Of a DNA stretch of 64,000 nucleotides, positions 15,743-24,156 are shown piece by piece (the stretch's first letter is position 1; each line of letters opens with the position of its first letter). Location of the stretch: the NCBI RefSeq assembly GCF_001940165.2, contig NZ_CP135162.1, forward strand, positions 2,013,501 to 2,077,500, given 5' to 3'. The position numbers were made by a program, and so were the translations under genes. Source of the DNA: Roseburia sp. 831b. GTDB lineage: Bacteria > Bacillota > Clostridia > Lachnospirales > Lachnospiraceae. Under the pieces are notes generated by a model. It saw only the letters and a program-made list of their open reading frames with translations. It had not been told where the DNA came from and did no database searches.

Positions 15743-17344
15743 TTAAAGTTGCTTTCTGCATTCCTTTGGTAGCTTGTCTGACCAAGGAAGCAGATCTTCA
15801 CAAAAACTTGCATCATGGTCATCCATGTGCTTTGGAATCTCTGTCAGAAGATATTCAAAGTAATTATAAGGTTTTAGATCGTTAGCCTTTGCAGTTTCTG
15901 CAATGCTGTAAATGATTGCACTTGCTTCTGCCCCTGCGATGGTATCAATCATAACCCAGTTTTTCTTGCCTACACAGAATGGCCGAATTGCCTGTTCTGC
16001 CGAATTGTTATCGATTGGCACTTCTCCATCTTCAAGGAATGTTCTCAAATACTTTTCCTGATTCAAGGAGTAAGTAAATCCATTTGCTGTCTTACTCTTC
16101 GGCGGAACAGACATGAGATTCTGTTTTGCCCATGCAAAATAAGCATCCACCAGTGGCTTTACAGTCAACTGACGATGTTTCAGGCGTTCATCCGGATTCA
16201 TGTCCCCAAGCTTGTTCTCCTCGCGATAGATTGCTTGGATTTGCTTCAATGCCAGATATGCAAGAGACATTTTCTGGTTTGCCTTTGGTAGAGCCTTAAC
16301 AGCCTCATCGAAGCGACGTCTTGCATGTGCCCAGCACCCAGCGATTTTCAGGTCTTCGCGTTCTTTTTCAATCGTATGGTAGACCTGATAGCCATCCGTC
16401 AGACAAATTCCTTGAAAATCTTTAAGAAAAGCTCGTGGATGACTGGCATTACGAGATGGTTGGTACTCGTACAAGATGATCTGCTTATTCAGATACATCT
16501 TTCCTGTACGGTATACCCACATGTAATGCTTATTTCCGGTAGTTCTGTTTTCTTTTGAAACAAGAACCGGAGTCTCATCTGCTTGTAAGACATGATAGTC
16601 ATACATTTTCTCGTGCAGATAATCATAAAAGATTGAGAGATATCTCTCTGCACATAGAATGGTCCAATGAGCCATATCCGCGCGATCGATGTTAAGACCC
16701 ATTCTTTGGAATTCCTGTTCCTGACGATAAAGAGGTGCTGCATTAACATATTTGGCATTCCAAATGCCTGCTAGCAAAGATGGTGAAACAAGACTGTTTC
16801 TTAGTAAATAAGCAGGATGATCTGCCTTTTTGAAATGATTGTCCTTTTTAGATTTATACACGCCAACGTGATGTTCTTCGATTTCAATCTTCATTGGGGT
16901 AAAACGATAGCGATGGTATACTTCATCTTCAAGCTGATACCAGCCATCTTCTCCGAATTCGTCGATTAACTCGTCTTCCGTCATCTTGTGTTCAACCGGA
17001 ACGATTGGAAGACCTTTGATGTCAGCAGCGCGTTTCCCCTTTTTCTTTTTACTATGAGGTTTCGATGTTTCTTCTTCCTCTGAGCATTCAAGGGCTGCAA
17101 CAGCTTCTGCTTCATTAAAATAAACGATATTGCCATCAACCTCTAAGAAGCTGATCTGGTTATCTACATCAAGTTTCTCAGATGACTTCCCAAAACGGTT
17201 ATTGTTCAATACAGCGACCTGTTCCAACAACAGTTGCAGTTTCCGATCAATATCTTTGAGTTGTGATTGTTGTGCCAAAAACAGTTGAATAAGGGTAGCC
17301 TTGTCAAAATTATTCAATTGTTCTTCTGTATATTCCATCGCCAT
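15743..17344 (-). CDS. tnpC: IS66 family transposase TnpC
   Basis: A 533-residue DDE transposase of IS66: N-terminal leucine-rich coiled-coil (about 10-50), the family motif NNRFGKSSEKLD, a middle region with HxxHxY-like residues, and the catalytic core with LQADETPVLV, ICLTDGYQVYH, GCWAHARRRFDEA and the late Glu in NNSAEQAIRPF. The C-terminal piece with LLPWSDKLP is the IS66 C-terminal element. Full family length, no frameshift. The start ATG is 6 nt after GAGGT. It is separated from tnpB by 279 nt, wider than usual, and TATAAT at 17368-17373 with TCGCAA 17 nt upstream could give it a separate promoter. Confidence 0.97.
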   Translation of the reverse strand: MAMEYTEEQLNNFDKATLIQLFLAQQSQLKDIDRKLQLLLEQVAVLNNNRFGKSSEKLDVDNQISFLEVDGNIVYFNEAEAVAALECSEEEETSKPHSKKKKGKRAADIKGLPIVPVEHKMTEDELIDEFGEDGWYQLEDEVYHRYRFTPMKIEIEEHHVGVYKSKKDNHFKKADHPAYLLRNSLVSPSLLAGIWNAKYVNAAPLYRQEQEFQRMGLNIDRADMAHWTILCAERYLSIFYDYLHEKMYDYHVLQADETPVLVSKENRTTGNKHYMWVYRTGKMYLNKQIILYEYQPSRNASHPRAFLKDFQGICLTDGYQVYHTIEKEREDLKIAGCWAHARRRFDEAVKALPKANQKMSLAYLALKQIQAIYREENKLGDMNPDERLKHRQLTVKPLVDAYFAWAKQNLMSVPPKSKTANGFTYSLNQEKYLRTFLEDGEVPIDNNSAEQAIRPFCVGKKNWVMIDTIAGAEASAIIYSIAETAKANDLKPYNYFEYLLTEIPKHMDDHDASFCEDLLPWSDKLPKECRKQL

Positions 17345-17623
17345 AATGTACCTCTTTTCTAAGGTCTATTATAGCGGATATGGACTTAAATTGCGAATGT
17401 TGTTCGTTTCAAAATTCGGCAAATTGCCTATGCCTGTAAGCTCCCACAAGGGATTTGTAGACCTTGTAAATGCAGAGTTTTCAAAACAATGGATATAAAT
17501 TACAATTACCTAAAAGCGCAATAACACGCTAATAATGCAGAATACTGGACTTACAGATGATTGTAATTACCATATTAGAACCCAGGAATGATGCCCCTGA
17601 AATTTCTACCTTTTGCACAATCA
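17345..17623 (-). other. 279-bp spacer between tnpB and tnpC in the IS66 element
   Basis: No protein of recognisable family is encoded on either strand. On the minus strand a possible promoter (TCGCAA 17391-17396, 17 nt, TATAAT 17368-17373) lies 24 nt before tnpC. In most IS66 elements tnpB and tnpC are nearly adjacent, so this spacer is unusual. Confidence 0.5.
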
Positions 17624-17986
17624 TTATGCCATATGTTCTGGCGGTCGGATCTCTTGAACCGTTTTCTTTGGAAAAATTGTTAGACCTTCCATGAGCCAAC
17701 GAAATTGCTGACTGGTAAGTGCTCGTACTTCGGATTCATTTCTTGGCCACACGAAGTTCCCTTTCTCTAGGCGCTTATACAAGAGCAAGAATCCGTCCTT
17801 TTCCCACACCAATCCTTTGATTCTGTCAGTCTTGCGACCACAGAAAAGGTAAAGCGTATCAGGAACGTACGGGCTACTTCCTGTTTTGGATTCGATGATA
17901 GAAGCTAATGAATCCAAGCCAAAACGGAGATCCGTGTAGCCGCAAACGATATAAATCTGTTTAAAACAAGTGGCATCATTCAACAT
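17624..17986 (-). CDS. tnpB: IS66 accessory protein TnpB
   Basis: A 120-residue protein of the IS66 Orf2 family: MLNDATCFKQIYIVCGYTD, LYLFCGRKTDRIKGLVWEK, and GFLLLYKRLEKGNFVWP are its hallmarks. The start at 17986 overlaps the tnpA stop in an 11-nt ATGTTGAATGA overlap, the usual coupled arrangement; an ATG further upstream would lie well inside tnpA. It is needed with TnpA for IS66 transposition, but its biochemical role is not settled. Confidence 0.95.
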   Translation of the reverse strand: MLNDATCFKQIYIVCGYTDLRFGLDSLASIIESKTGSSPYVPDTLYLFCGRKTDRIKGLVWEKDGFLLLYKRLEKGNFVWPRNESEVRALTSQQFRWLMEGLTIFPKKTVQEIRPPEHMA

Positions 17987-18365
17987 GGGCAAGCACCCCA
18001 AGAACTTTTGATAAAAGTGAAGATGATGTGTTTTCTGTAACACGAAGAGTCACACCATGCGCTGAAAGTTCAATAAATGATTCATCGCACTCTTGATTTG
18101 TTTCTGCAAAAGAATAATTACCATTTGTCATTAGATTGGTAGGAACAGGAACAATCGCTTGTTCAACAACCTCGCTTGGAAGCGAATCCAAACAGGCTTT
18201 GCGAACCTGAGTCATTCGGTAATAATAGTTTGCGGTGGTAATAGAATGTTCCTGACACCATTCGCTGACAGACATTCCAACAGGCCGATTGTTACAATCT
18301 TGAATCATTTGAGCCCATTCTTGTATACGACAATTGCGTGATGCTATAGATGTTTGAGATTTCAT
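17976..18365 (-). CDS. tnpA: IS66 accessory protein TnpA
   Basis: A 129-residue protein with an N-terminal helix-turn-helix region typical of IS66 TnpA (RIQEWAQMIQDCNNRPVGMS, then WCQEHSITTANYYYRMTQVR). It probably binds the element ends. AAGGAGGG lies 8 nt before the ATG. The leader contains a repeated and inverted AAAAAGTTTAG motif (18387-18425) that can fold into a hairpin followed by T6 and may act as an attenuator. It is the first gene of the element and may be read from the host promoter just outside. Confidence 0.93.
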   Translation of the reverse strand: MKSQTSIASRNCRIQEWAQMIQDCNNRPVGMSVSEWCQEHSITTANYYYRMTQVRKACLDSLPSEVVEQAIVPVPTNLMTNGNYSFAETNQECDESFIELSAHGVTLRVTENTSSSLLSKVLGVLAHVE

Positions 18366-18386
18366 AATAGAAGCCCTCCTTGTGTC

Positions 18387-18425
18387 AAAAAAGTTTAGAC
18401 TAAACTTTTTAGACTAAACTTTTTT
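18387..18425 (-). promoter_or_regulatory. Repeated and inverted motif upstream of tnpA (possible attenuator)
   Basis: On the minus strand AAAAAGTTTAGTCT occurs twice in tandem and is followed by its inverse CTAAACTTTTTT. Either copy can pair with the last one, and the stem ends in T6, like an intrinsic terminator with two alternative folds. It sits 22 nt before the tnpA start codon. Confidence 0.5.
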
Positions 18426-18500
18426 GATGAATATTAATTGTTGGGTCTATTTTCTCAAATTTTCATAGCGCAATCTATATACGCACTATGGTGCGTTTAC

Positions 18501-18508
18501 ATATGTTC
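18501..18508. repeat. 8-bp target-site duplication, right
   Basis: ATATGTTC next to the right inverted repeat, identical to 15675-15682. Confidence 0.95.
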
Positions 18509-18537
18509 ATTCTACCGTCTCTGCCTCATTTTTGCAA
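18509..18537 (-). promoter_or_regulatory. Promoter originally serving the transglutaminase-like/GH25 genes, now cut off by IS66
   Basis: On the minus strand TTGCAA (18532-18537), a 17-nt spacer, TAGAAT (18509-18514). The -10 touches the target duplication at 18508, so the expected start of transcription falls inside the duplicated octamer. Removing the IS66 element would leave a leader of about 30 nt to the ATG at 15652. It now reads into tnpA. Confidence 0.75.
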
Positions 18538-18541
18538 TACA

Positions 18542-18569
18542 AAAAAGGCCGCTAACAAATTAGCGACCC
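18542..18569 (-). terminator. Terminator of the amidase/glucosaminidase gene
   Basis: Arms 18548-18556 and 18561-18569 pair over 9 positions (one G-U) around a 4-nt loop. On the minus strand the stem is followed by T6. It lies just before the gene stop at 18576 in plus coordinates, that is directly downstream of the coding region. Confidence 0.9.
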
Positions 18570-18575
18570 ATTTTA

Positions 18576-21500
18576 TTAATATAGCATCAATTTTGCAATA
18601 TAATCATTTTTTAAGCTATAACCATAATTTTTAGCTGACGCCCACCCCTTGCCATAAGGATTTTCCTGAATTCCAAGCCACTCAACATAAGGTGCACAGC
18701 CTCTTGATACATAGGAAAACCTATTATCAACACAAGGATTATTCAGTGGTTCCGTAGATGCATAAGCTTTCAAATGTTGTACCTGTGCTCGAATTCCCTC
18801 TCGCACACTACTATAACTATTTCCCGGTACTCCACCTGTTGCCCCCAGTCCAGCAAAATTGTACTGTGTAATGCTCACATCTCCACCAAATCGCAAAAAT
18901 CCTGTTTCTTTCATTGCTTGACAAAATGCAACTTCTGCCTTTATTCCTTCTGCGTTACATTCCTCCAGATATATCTGGCAGAAATTCTCAATTGATGGTG
19001 CATCTGACCCTGCATAGTATCCTGGATATGCAGCGTTACTATTATAATAGGCCAACATTTGAGCTAATGTTATTGCTGAGGATCCGACTATATTATAATA
19101 TCCAGACACAGATGTCACGGCGCAACTGGTTTCACCAACCATTTTGCTAATACCTGCTTTATCTGACACATATACATTTACCTTGTAATTTCCAAGGTTA
19201 TTTTTATGATTTGCCGGGTCTACATACACACTATAATTTCCACCCGATGTTTTCGTCGGTGTATACCATACTAAATCGCTTTGATCTGCTGCACTCCATA
19301 TAGGAACCATAACAGATGTTATATCTGCCCCCGATGCTACACCTGATATATTTACCTGAAATGTACCACTTGATGCATTCTGATTTACAATTTCAATTTT
19401 TTTCTCACTAGGTCCTGTTACAACAAATGAAGTGGTTCCTACATTAACCATAGCCCCGCTCTTGTATGTTGCATACGCATGCACATAATACATCCCCTCT
19501 GTTCTATGATTACTTAACGGAACATTCGCATACCATGTATCCCCAGAAAGTGTCCCTTGATAAAACACTAAATCATCCTGGCCATTCGTATCACTCCACA
19601 CAGCGAACTGTACACCTGCAAGACTTTCTCCTAATGTTCCTGGTATATGCCAGCCAGATATAGAGAATATGCTACCATCGCCATTTGGTGATGCAGACAC
19701 CTGAGCTGAAGGTGCGCTCATATTTACTGTCTGCATATTTACACATTCTAATGTTCCGTTTTGACTCAAAACATATGTATGGACGTTATATTTGCCAAAT
19801 CTACTGTTGTGATTTGCGACATCAAAATGTGCTTTATATGTGCCATCTGCCTGTGCTGTTGCTGAATACCATCTGATATCACTTTGATCTGAAGCACTCC
19901 AGATAGCATAACGCACATCTCTTATTAAACCACTCGCATTCACACCAGACGATACGACATCAAATGTTCCTGATACCGTGTTTACATTTTGGATTTTTAC
20001 ATTTTTCACTGATACTTCTGGAACAACAAATGATGTGCATCCTACGTACTGCATATTTCCAGTAATATCTGTTGCATATGCGTGAACATAATAGGTACCT
20101 GTTGTTTTATGATTCGCAATTGGAATATTAGCAATCCACTTATCTTGACTTAAGGATGCATCATAAAACACCAAATCATCCTGTCCATTTTTGTCACTCC
20201 ATACTGCATATTGTACTTTCGCCAAACTTTTTCCTAAAGTTCCTGGTATATGCCAACCGGTTACTGTATAGTTAGCATTTACATTATCTGATATGTTACT
20301 TACTGTTGCCTGTGGTCTTGGAATCTTTACTGTGAATGGATTGCTTACACTTTCCATTCCACTTACACCATTTTGTACATACACATACACCTGATATGTT
20401 CCAAAATTGCAATTGTGATTTGCAATATCAACATGTGCTACATATGTTCCATCCGCCTGTTTTGTTGCAAAATACCAATGCATATCACTTCGATCTTCTT
20501 TACTCCAAACAGGTACTACAACATTTGATACACCTGCAATTGCCTTTGGATTTGACACTACAACATCAAATGTTCCTGATACTGTATTTATATTCTGTAC
20601 ATATGCATTATCAACTCTTGCTGCCTCAACATCAATTGTATTTTCTGCAACTTTTTCACGAACTCCATTGGCATATGTCGCATAAGTATGAATATAGTAT
20701 TTTCCCAATGTTTTGTGGTTAAATAACGGAACATTCATCTCCCATCTGTCACCTTTAAGGCCTGCTGTGTAAAATACGAGGTCATCCTGACCACCTTCTG
20801 CACTCCATACTGCATACTCAACTTTACTTAAACTTGCGCCAAGCGTTCCAGGTATATGCCAGCCAGATACCTGGATATTTGTTTCAGACGCATCAATACT
20901 CACAGAAACATCTGATTCACATTTTTTAATATTTACAGATGTTGTCCCAATACAACTTGATACTCCTACGCTATCATAGATATATGCATGCACCTGATAA
21001 GTTCCATATTTACATCCATGATTTGCAATATCAACATTAGCAGTATAAGAACCATCACTTTGTAACTGTGCTGTATACCAAACAATATCGCTCTGGTCTG
21101 CTGCACTCCATACTGGTATCCGAACGGTTGAAACCGAATAATTCGAGTGTATTCCAGATACTCTTACCTCAAATGTTCCCGACACATTATTTACGTTATC
21201 AACACTTAAACTTGCACTCACAGCCTCCGCTACATTAAATGAGGTATCGCCCATATAATAGGAAGAACCATCCGTTTTCATTACATAAGCATGAACCGCA
21301 TACGCCCCTAAAGTTTTATGATTGCTTAATGGTACTGTTGCTTTCCAATCCCCATTACTATCCTTAGATGCTGTATACCAGACAAGATCATCTGCACCAT
21401 TTGAAACACTCCATACTGCATATTGTACACCATATACATCTGGAATATTTGATGCATTTATTTCACACGTTCCATTTGCATTTAACACCGCTGATAAATT

Positions 21501-22979
21501 TGCTGTTCCTGCTGGATAGTCAACATAACTTCCCTTTTTTTTCACTCCATAATAAGATGCGATTCCAGTTGCATCTGCTATTCCCAAACGTTGTAACTTT
21601 TCATCACTATTTAAGAAATTATTAGCATCTGATGCATTTGAAATAAAAGCATGTTCTACAATAATTCCCGTAAATCCTGATTTTTTGCTATTTCGAATAA
21701 CAGAATAGTAATCTGCCAGGGAGCCATCATCATAAGTTGAACCATTTTCTGAATTTTTTATTTTTGTCCCTCTATTACCGAGACCAAGCGCTGTTAGGTT
21801 ATTTAAAATTGAACTTGCAATTCCACCTCCTACAACTCCTGCTGTTGGAACATAATTAGAATTAGGATAATACACTTCCGCTCCAGATGGTCCATCTGTT
21901 GAATGTGAATTGATATGAATACTTACAAATACGTCTGCCCCGACACTTTTAGCGTACGCAACCCTATCTTCCAGTCCAACATATGTATCTGATGTCCTGG
22001 TCATATAAACATCAATACCCTGATATGTTTCCAATTCTGCTTTACAATACTGCGCAATTTTTAATGTTAAATTCTTTTCTGACAAACCATTTCCATTTGC
22101 CCCTGAATCATTTCCACCATGTCCAGGATCCAAAACTACAACAATATTGCCATTTGCCGACTTTCCATATGATTTTCCAACAAAATCCTGCTGTTCCTTG
22201 ACATCCTCAATTGCTTCCTGTATTGAATTCTGTGATGTCACATTTCCCTCTTGATCCATGGTCACAACATCGTACTTTACTTCATCCGAATCGTCGTCAT
22301 CATCAGTCACTATCGCATCTGGTGCTGTTGTAACTTCTGTATTTACACCATATGTGATATCAATCCCAATATCTTTTAACGTAATCGTGTTAAATCCATC
22401 CTCATATGTACATTCCAGTGAATCCAAGGAATATGTTCCTGTCTGTGTTGCATCCTGATATTCTATCGTAAACCGGATTCCTTCATCAATAATTTCTGAT
22501 GCATTTACCTCAAACTGTTCCCCGGTCTCATTGCAATGGTATACTAATTTTGCCGATGTAATCACTTTTCCCGATGTATCAAAACCGACAATCACATTTT
22601 GTGAATCAGGAGTCTGAATGTATGGCTGATCTAATACTACATATTTTAAAAGAAAATCTGCATCCGTATCTTCATTAACTACATTCTCTTCATCCGTTAC
22701 TGCCTCTCCCTCTACACTCTGTTGCAGATTCTCTTCTGTTTCAACGGATTCTGATTCTAACTGTACATTATCAATATTCTCCGTATCTTCCGATATTTCC
22801 TCTTGAATGTCTGAAGATACTTCTGCAGTAGTGTCGTCCACACATTCTGTAGAATTCTCTTCTTCCACTCCTTCCTCTGTGTAAGCCTCCATTGCAAACA
22901 CATTTTCCAATGGCATACTCATAAAAACTATCATAAATGCCATTAGAAACGCTGTAATGCGCTTTGCAAGTTTCTTCAT
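18576..22979 (-). CDS. Secreted bifunctional peptidoglycan hydrolase: amidase_3, eight GBS-Bsp-like repeats, glucosaminidase
   Basis: A 1467-residue exported protein. ATG 22979 lies 8 nt after GGAGG; the signal peptide is residues 1-29 (ends NVFA). An acidic linker and an Ig-like region (110-215) come first. Residues about 279-478 are a zinc N-acetylmuramoyl-L-alanine amidase: His287 (DPGHGG), Glu301, His355 (SIHINSH) and catalytic Glu442 (VEHAFISN). Residues about 484-1285 hold eight repeats of about 100 residues in two alternating types, one with GWHIPGTLG and GQDDLVFY, the other with SGTF and VWSxxDQSD. The last about 180 residues are a GH73-like glucosaminidase domain (AFCQAMKETGF, YNFAGLGATGG). 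It cuts both stem peptide and glycan strand and probably acts in wall turnover or cell separation. It has its own terminator. Confidence 0.95.
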   Translation of the reverse strand: MKKLAKRITAFLMAFMIVFMSMPLENVFAMEAYTEEGVEEENSTECVDDTTAEVSSDIQEEISEDTENIDNVQLESESVETEENLQQSVEGEAVTDEENVVNEDTDADFLLKYVVLDQPYIQTPDSQNVIVGFDTSGKVITSAKLVYHCNETGEQFEVNASEIIDEGIRFTIEYQDATQTGTYSLDSLECTYEDGFNTITLKDIGIDITYGVNTEVTTAPDAIVTDDDDDSDEVKYDVVTMDQEGNVTSQNSIQEAIEDVKEQQDFVGKSYGKSANGNIVVVLDPGHGGNDSGANGNGLSEKNLTLKIAQYCKAELETYQGIDVYMTRTSDTYVGLEDRVAYAKSVGADVFVSIHINSHSTDGPSGAEVYYPNSNYVPTAGVVGGGIASSILNNLTALGLGNRGTKIKNSENGSTYDDGSLADYYSVIRNSKKSGFTGIIVEHAFISNASDANNFLNSDEKLQRLGIADATGIASYYGVKKKGSYVDYPAGTANLSAVLNANGTCEINASNIPDVYGVQYAVWSVSNGADDLVWYTASKDSNGDWKATVPLSNHKTLGAYAVHAYVMKTDGSSYYMGDTSFNVAEAVSASLSVDNVNNVSGTFEVRVSGIHSNYSVSTVRIPVWSAADQSDIVWYTAQLQSDGSYTANVDIANHGCKYGTYQVHAYIYDSVGVSSCIGTTSVNIKKCESDVSVSIDASETNIQVSGWHIPGTLGASLSKVEYAVWSAEGGQDDLVFYTAGLKGDRWEMNVPLFNHKTLGKYYIHTYATYANGVREKVAENTIDVEAARVDNAYVQNINTVSGTFDVVVSNPKAIAGVSNVVVPVWSKEDRSDMHWYFATKQADGTYVAHVDIANHNCNFGTYQVYVYVQNGVSGMESVSNPFTVKIPRPQATVSNISDNVNANYTVTGWHIPGTLGKSLAKVQYAVWSDKNGQDDLVFYDASLSQDKWIANIPIANHKTTGTYYVHAYATDITGNMQYVGCTSFVVPEVSVKNVKIQNVNTVSGTFDVVSSGVNASGLIRDVRYAIWSASDQSDIRWYSATAQADGTYKAHFDVANHNSRFGKYNVHTYVLSQNGTLECVNMQTVNMSAPSAQVSASPNGDGSIFSISGWHIPGTLGESLAGVQFAVWSDTNGQDDLVFYQGTLSGDTWYANVPLSNHRTEGMYYVHAYATYKSGAMVNVGTTSFVVTGPSEKKIEIVNQNASSGTFQVNISGVASGADITSVMVPIWSAADQSDLVWYTPTKTSGGNYSVYVDPANHKNNLGNYKVNVYVSDKAGISKMVGETSCAVTSVSGYYNIVGSSAITLAQMLAYYNSNAAYPGYYAGSDAPSIENFCQIYLEECNAEGIKAEVAFCQAMKETGFLRFGGDVSITQYNFAGLGATGGVPGNSYSSVREGIRAQVQHLKAYASTEPLNNPCVDNRFSYVSRGCAPYVEWLGIQENPYGKGWASAKNYGYSLKNDYIAKLMLY
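18980..21540 (-). repeat. Eight tandem GBS-Bsp-like protein repeats in A-B alternation
   Basis: Each unit encodes about 100 residues with WS...W/FY, ANH or SNH, and G-Y-V-H-Y/A positions. Odd and even units form two subfamilies, so the array reads as four A-B pairs of about 600 bp. Boundaries are approximate. Confidence 0.85.
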
Positions 22980-23013
22980 TTCATTTTCCTCCAATTGTAA
23001 TTTTATATACCTT

Positions 23014-23022
23014 ATATTAGCA
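23014..23022 (-). promoter_or_regulatory. Possible extended -10 of the amidase gene
   Basis: TGCTAATAT on the minus strand (-10 TAATAT at 23014-23019) with no convincing -35. It would give a leader of about 30 nt. Weak evidence. Confidence 0.3.
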
Positions 23023-23066
23023 CCTTTTTTCTTATTTATCTACGGTATAACCCCTAATTAAGAAAA

Positions 23067-23098
23067 ATATAAGGGGAATACAAATATTCCCCTTATAT
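23067..23098 (-). terminator. Terminator of the acyltransferase gene
   Basis: Perfect 14-bp arms 23067-23080 and 23085-23098 around a CAAA loop. On the minus strand it starts at the last base of the stop codon and runs into TATTTTTCTT. Confidence 0.88.
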
Positions 23099-24123
23099 CA
23101 TGCCTCATTTTTTACTTTTTGAAACCATAACATACATCTGTCATTTGCAACATATAGAATTTTTGCAAATAAAGCTATAACAACACAACATGTTATAAAC
23201 AAAATATAACTTCCTGTTCTTGTTAGTGTTGCCAAATCAAAGGTTGCTGTCATCCTGTCGATAATTACATGATGCACTAAAAATATTGCATATGAGTATT
23301 TACTGATACATGCACAACTTTTTCTTACCGCTCTAAAATCTAAATACCTTGAAATAAATACAAGAACACAGAACGATGCAATTCCAACATATGTTGTCTG
23401 AAAACTTGCTAACCATGACGGTGCAAATATTGTATTCAAAACCAATACACATACTGAAGCAAGCAGAACTGGTATATTTATTTTCTTAATATATTTTACA
23501 AAATACATACCAAACAAAATTTCCGGCAGTCTTGTTGTAATCAATTCTACTCTGTTAAGAGTGCCATTATAAATCCATACGCTCCAAATATATAGTAAAA
23601 AAGCTATAATTGCACAACCTATTGGATGTTTCTTTACTCCCCATCTCAATAATGGAAAAACGAGATATATTAAAACAATACACCCCAAAAACCATTCGCC
23701 CAATATATAAAAATTAGGTACAATACCGGTCAGATAACCATCAAATCCTATAATTGTATAAATAATATTTCTTTTTGGAATTGTGGTATCAAAGCCCTTA
23801 TTTACATAAAATAAATATATAAAGCCCACAAAATATGCCAGCCAGAACATAGGATATATAGCCAAAAAGCGCTTTTTATAAAATGTCTTCAATTCAAGTT
23901 TTTCATCATATACATGCATGAGCGCAGCCCCAGAGACTATGAAAAATAAAGCCACACCAAAATCCCCTATGTATAAATTGCATACTTTGTATGTTACCAC
24001 AATCTTGTCCCATGCTTCTGGCGGATACGAAATAAGATATACTGCATTAAAGTGCGTAAGCAATATTGCCACTACAGCAATTGCACGTATAAAATCTAAA
24101 TAAAATAGTCGTTCTTTTTTCAT
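23098..24123 (-). CDS. Acyltransferase family 3 membrane O-acyltransferase (first of two)
   Basis: A 341-residue protein with about ten membrane helices. The N-terminus RLFYLDFIRAIAVVAILLTH carries the Arg and the key His of the acyltransferase-3 family (OatA, WecH, OafA relatives). There is no SGNH domain, so it is the short form. It probably takes acetyl or another acyl group across the membrane and places it on a surface sugar. GGGAG lies 5 nt upstream of the ATG. A strong terminator follows. It is 33 nt after a second member of the same family, and both are likely in one transcript with the membrane protein at 25191. Confidence 0.88.
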   Translation of the reverse strand: MKKERLFYLDFIRAIAVVAILLTHFNAVYLISYPPEAWDKIVVTYKVCNLYIGDFGVALFFIVSGAALMHVYDEKLELKTFYKKRFLAIYPMFWLAYFVGFIYLFYVNKGFDTTIPKRNIIYTIIGFDGYLTGIVPNFYILGEWFLGCIVLIYLVFPLLRWGVKKHPIGCAIIAFLLYIWSVWIYNGTLNRVELITTRLPEILFGMYFVKYIKKINIPVLLASVCVLVLNTIFAPSWLASFQTTYVGIASFCVLVFISRYLDFRAVRKSCACISKYSYAIFLVHHVIIDRMTATFDLATLTRTGSYILFITCCVVIALFAKILYVANDRCMLWFQKVKNEA

Positions 24124-24156
24124 TATTACTCCCTAAAAGTCCTTATTATAATGGTC

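Larger units (their letters stand above)
15683..18500 (-). mobile_element. Complete IS66-family insertion sequence (2818 bp)
   Basis: The ends are a perfect 15-bp inverted repeat: GTAAACGCACCATAG at 15683-15697 and CTATGGTGCGTTTAC at 18486-18500, flanked by identical 8-bp target copies ATATGTTC. The three IS66 genes tnpA, tnpB and tnpC are present, intact and in order on the minus strand. Perfect ends, perfect duplication and open genes indicate a recent and probably active insertion. The insertion point is directly downstream of the -10 box of the promoter at 18509-18537, in the leader of the transglutaminase-like gene. A GC-rich hairpin (15718-15735) lies between tnpC and the left end. Confidence 0.97.

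Noticed and set aside
18980..21540. CRISPR array, suggested by regular repeats
   Set aside because: The periodicity is about 300 bp, coding, and diverged; there are no short identical repeats with unique spacers anywhere in the window.
19466..22458. Many open frames on the plus strand across the amidase repeats
   Set aside because: They are rich in His, Leu, Tyr and Cys, have no ribosome sites, and mirror the repeat coding on the other strand.
22980..22994. Longer N-terminus for the amidase/glucosaminidase
   Set aside because: The upstream start is a TTG within the GGAGG site; ATG 22979 begins a clean signal peptide.
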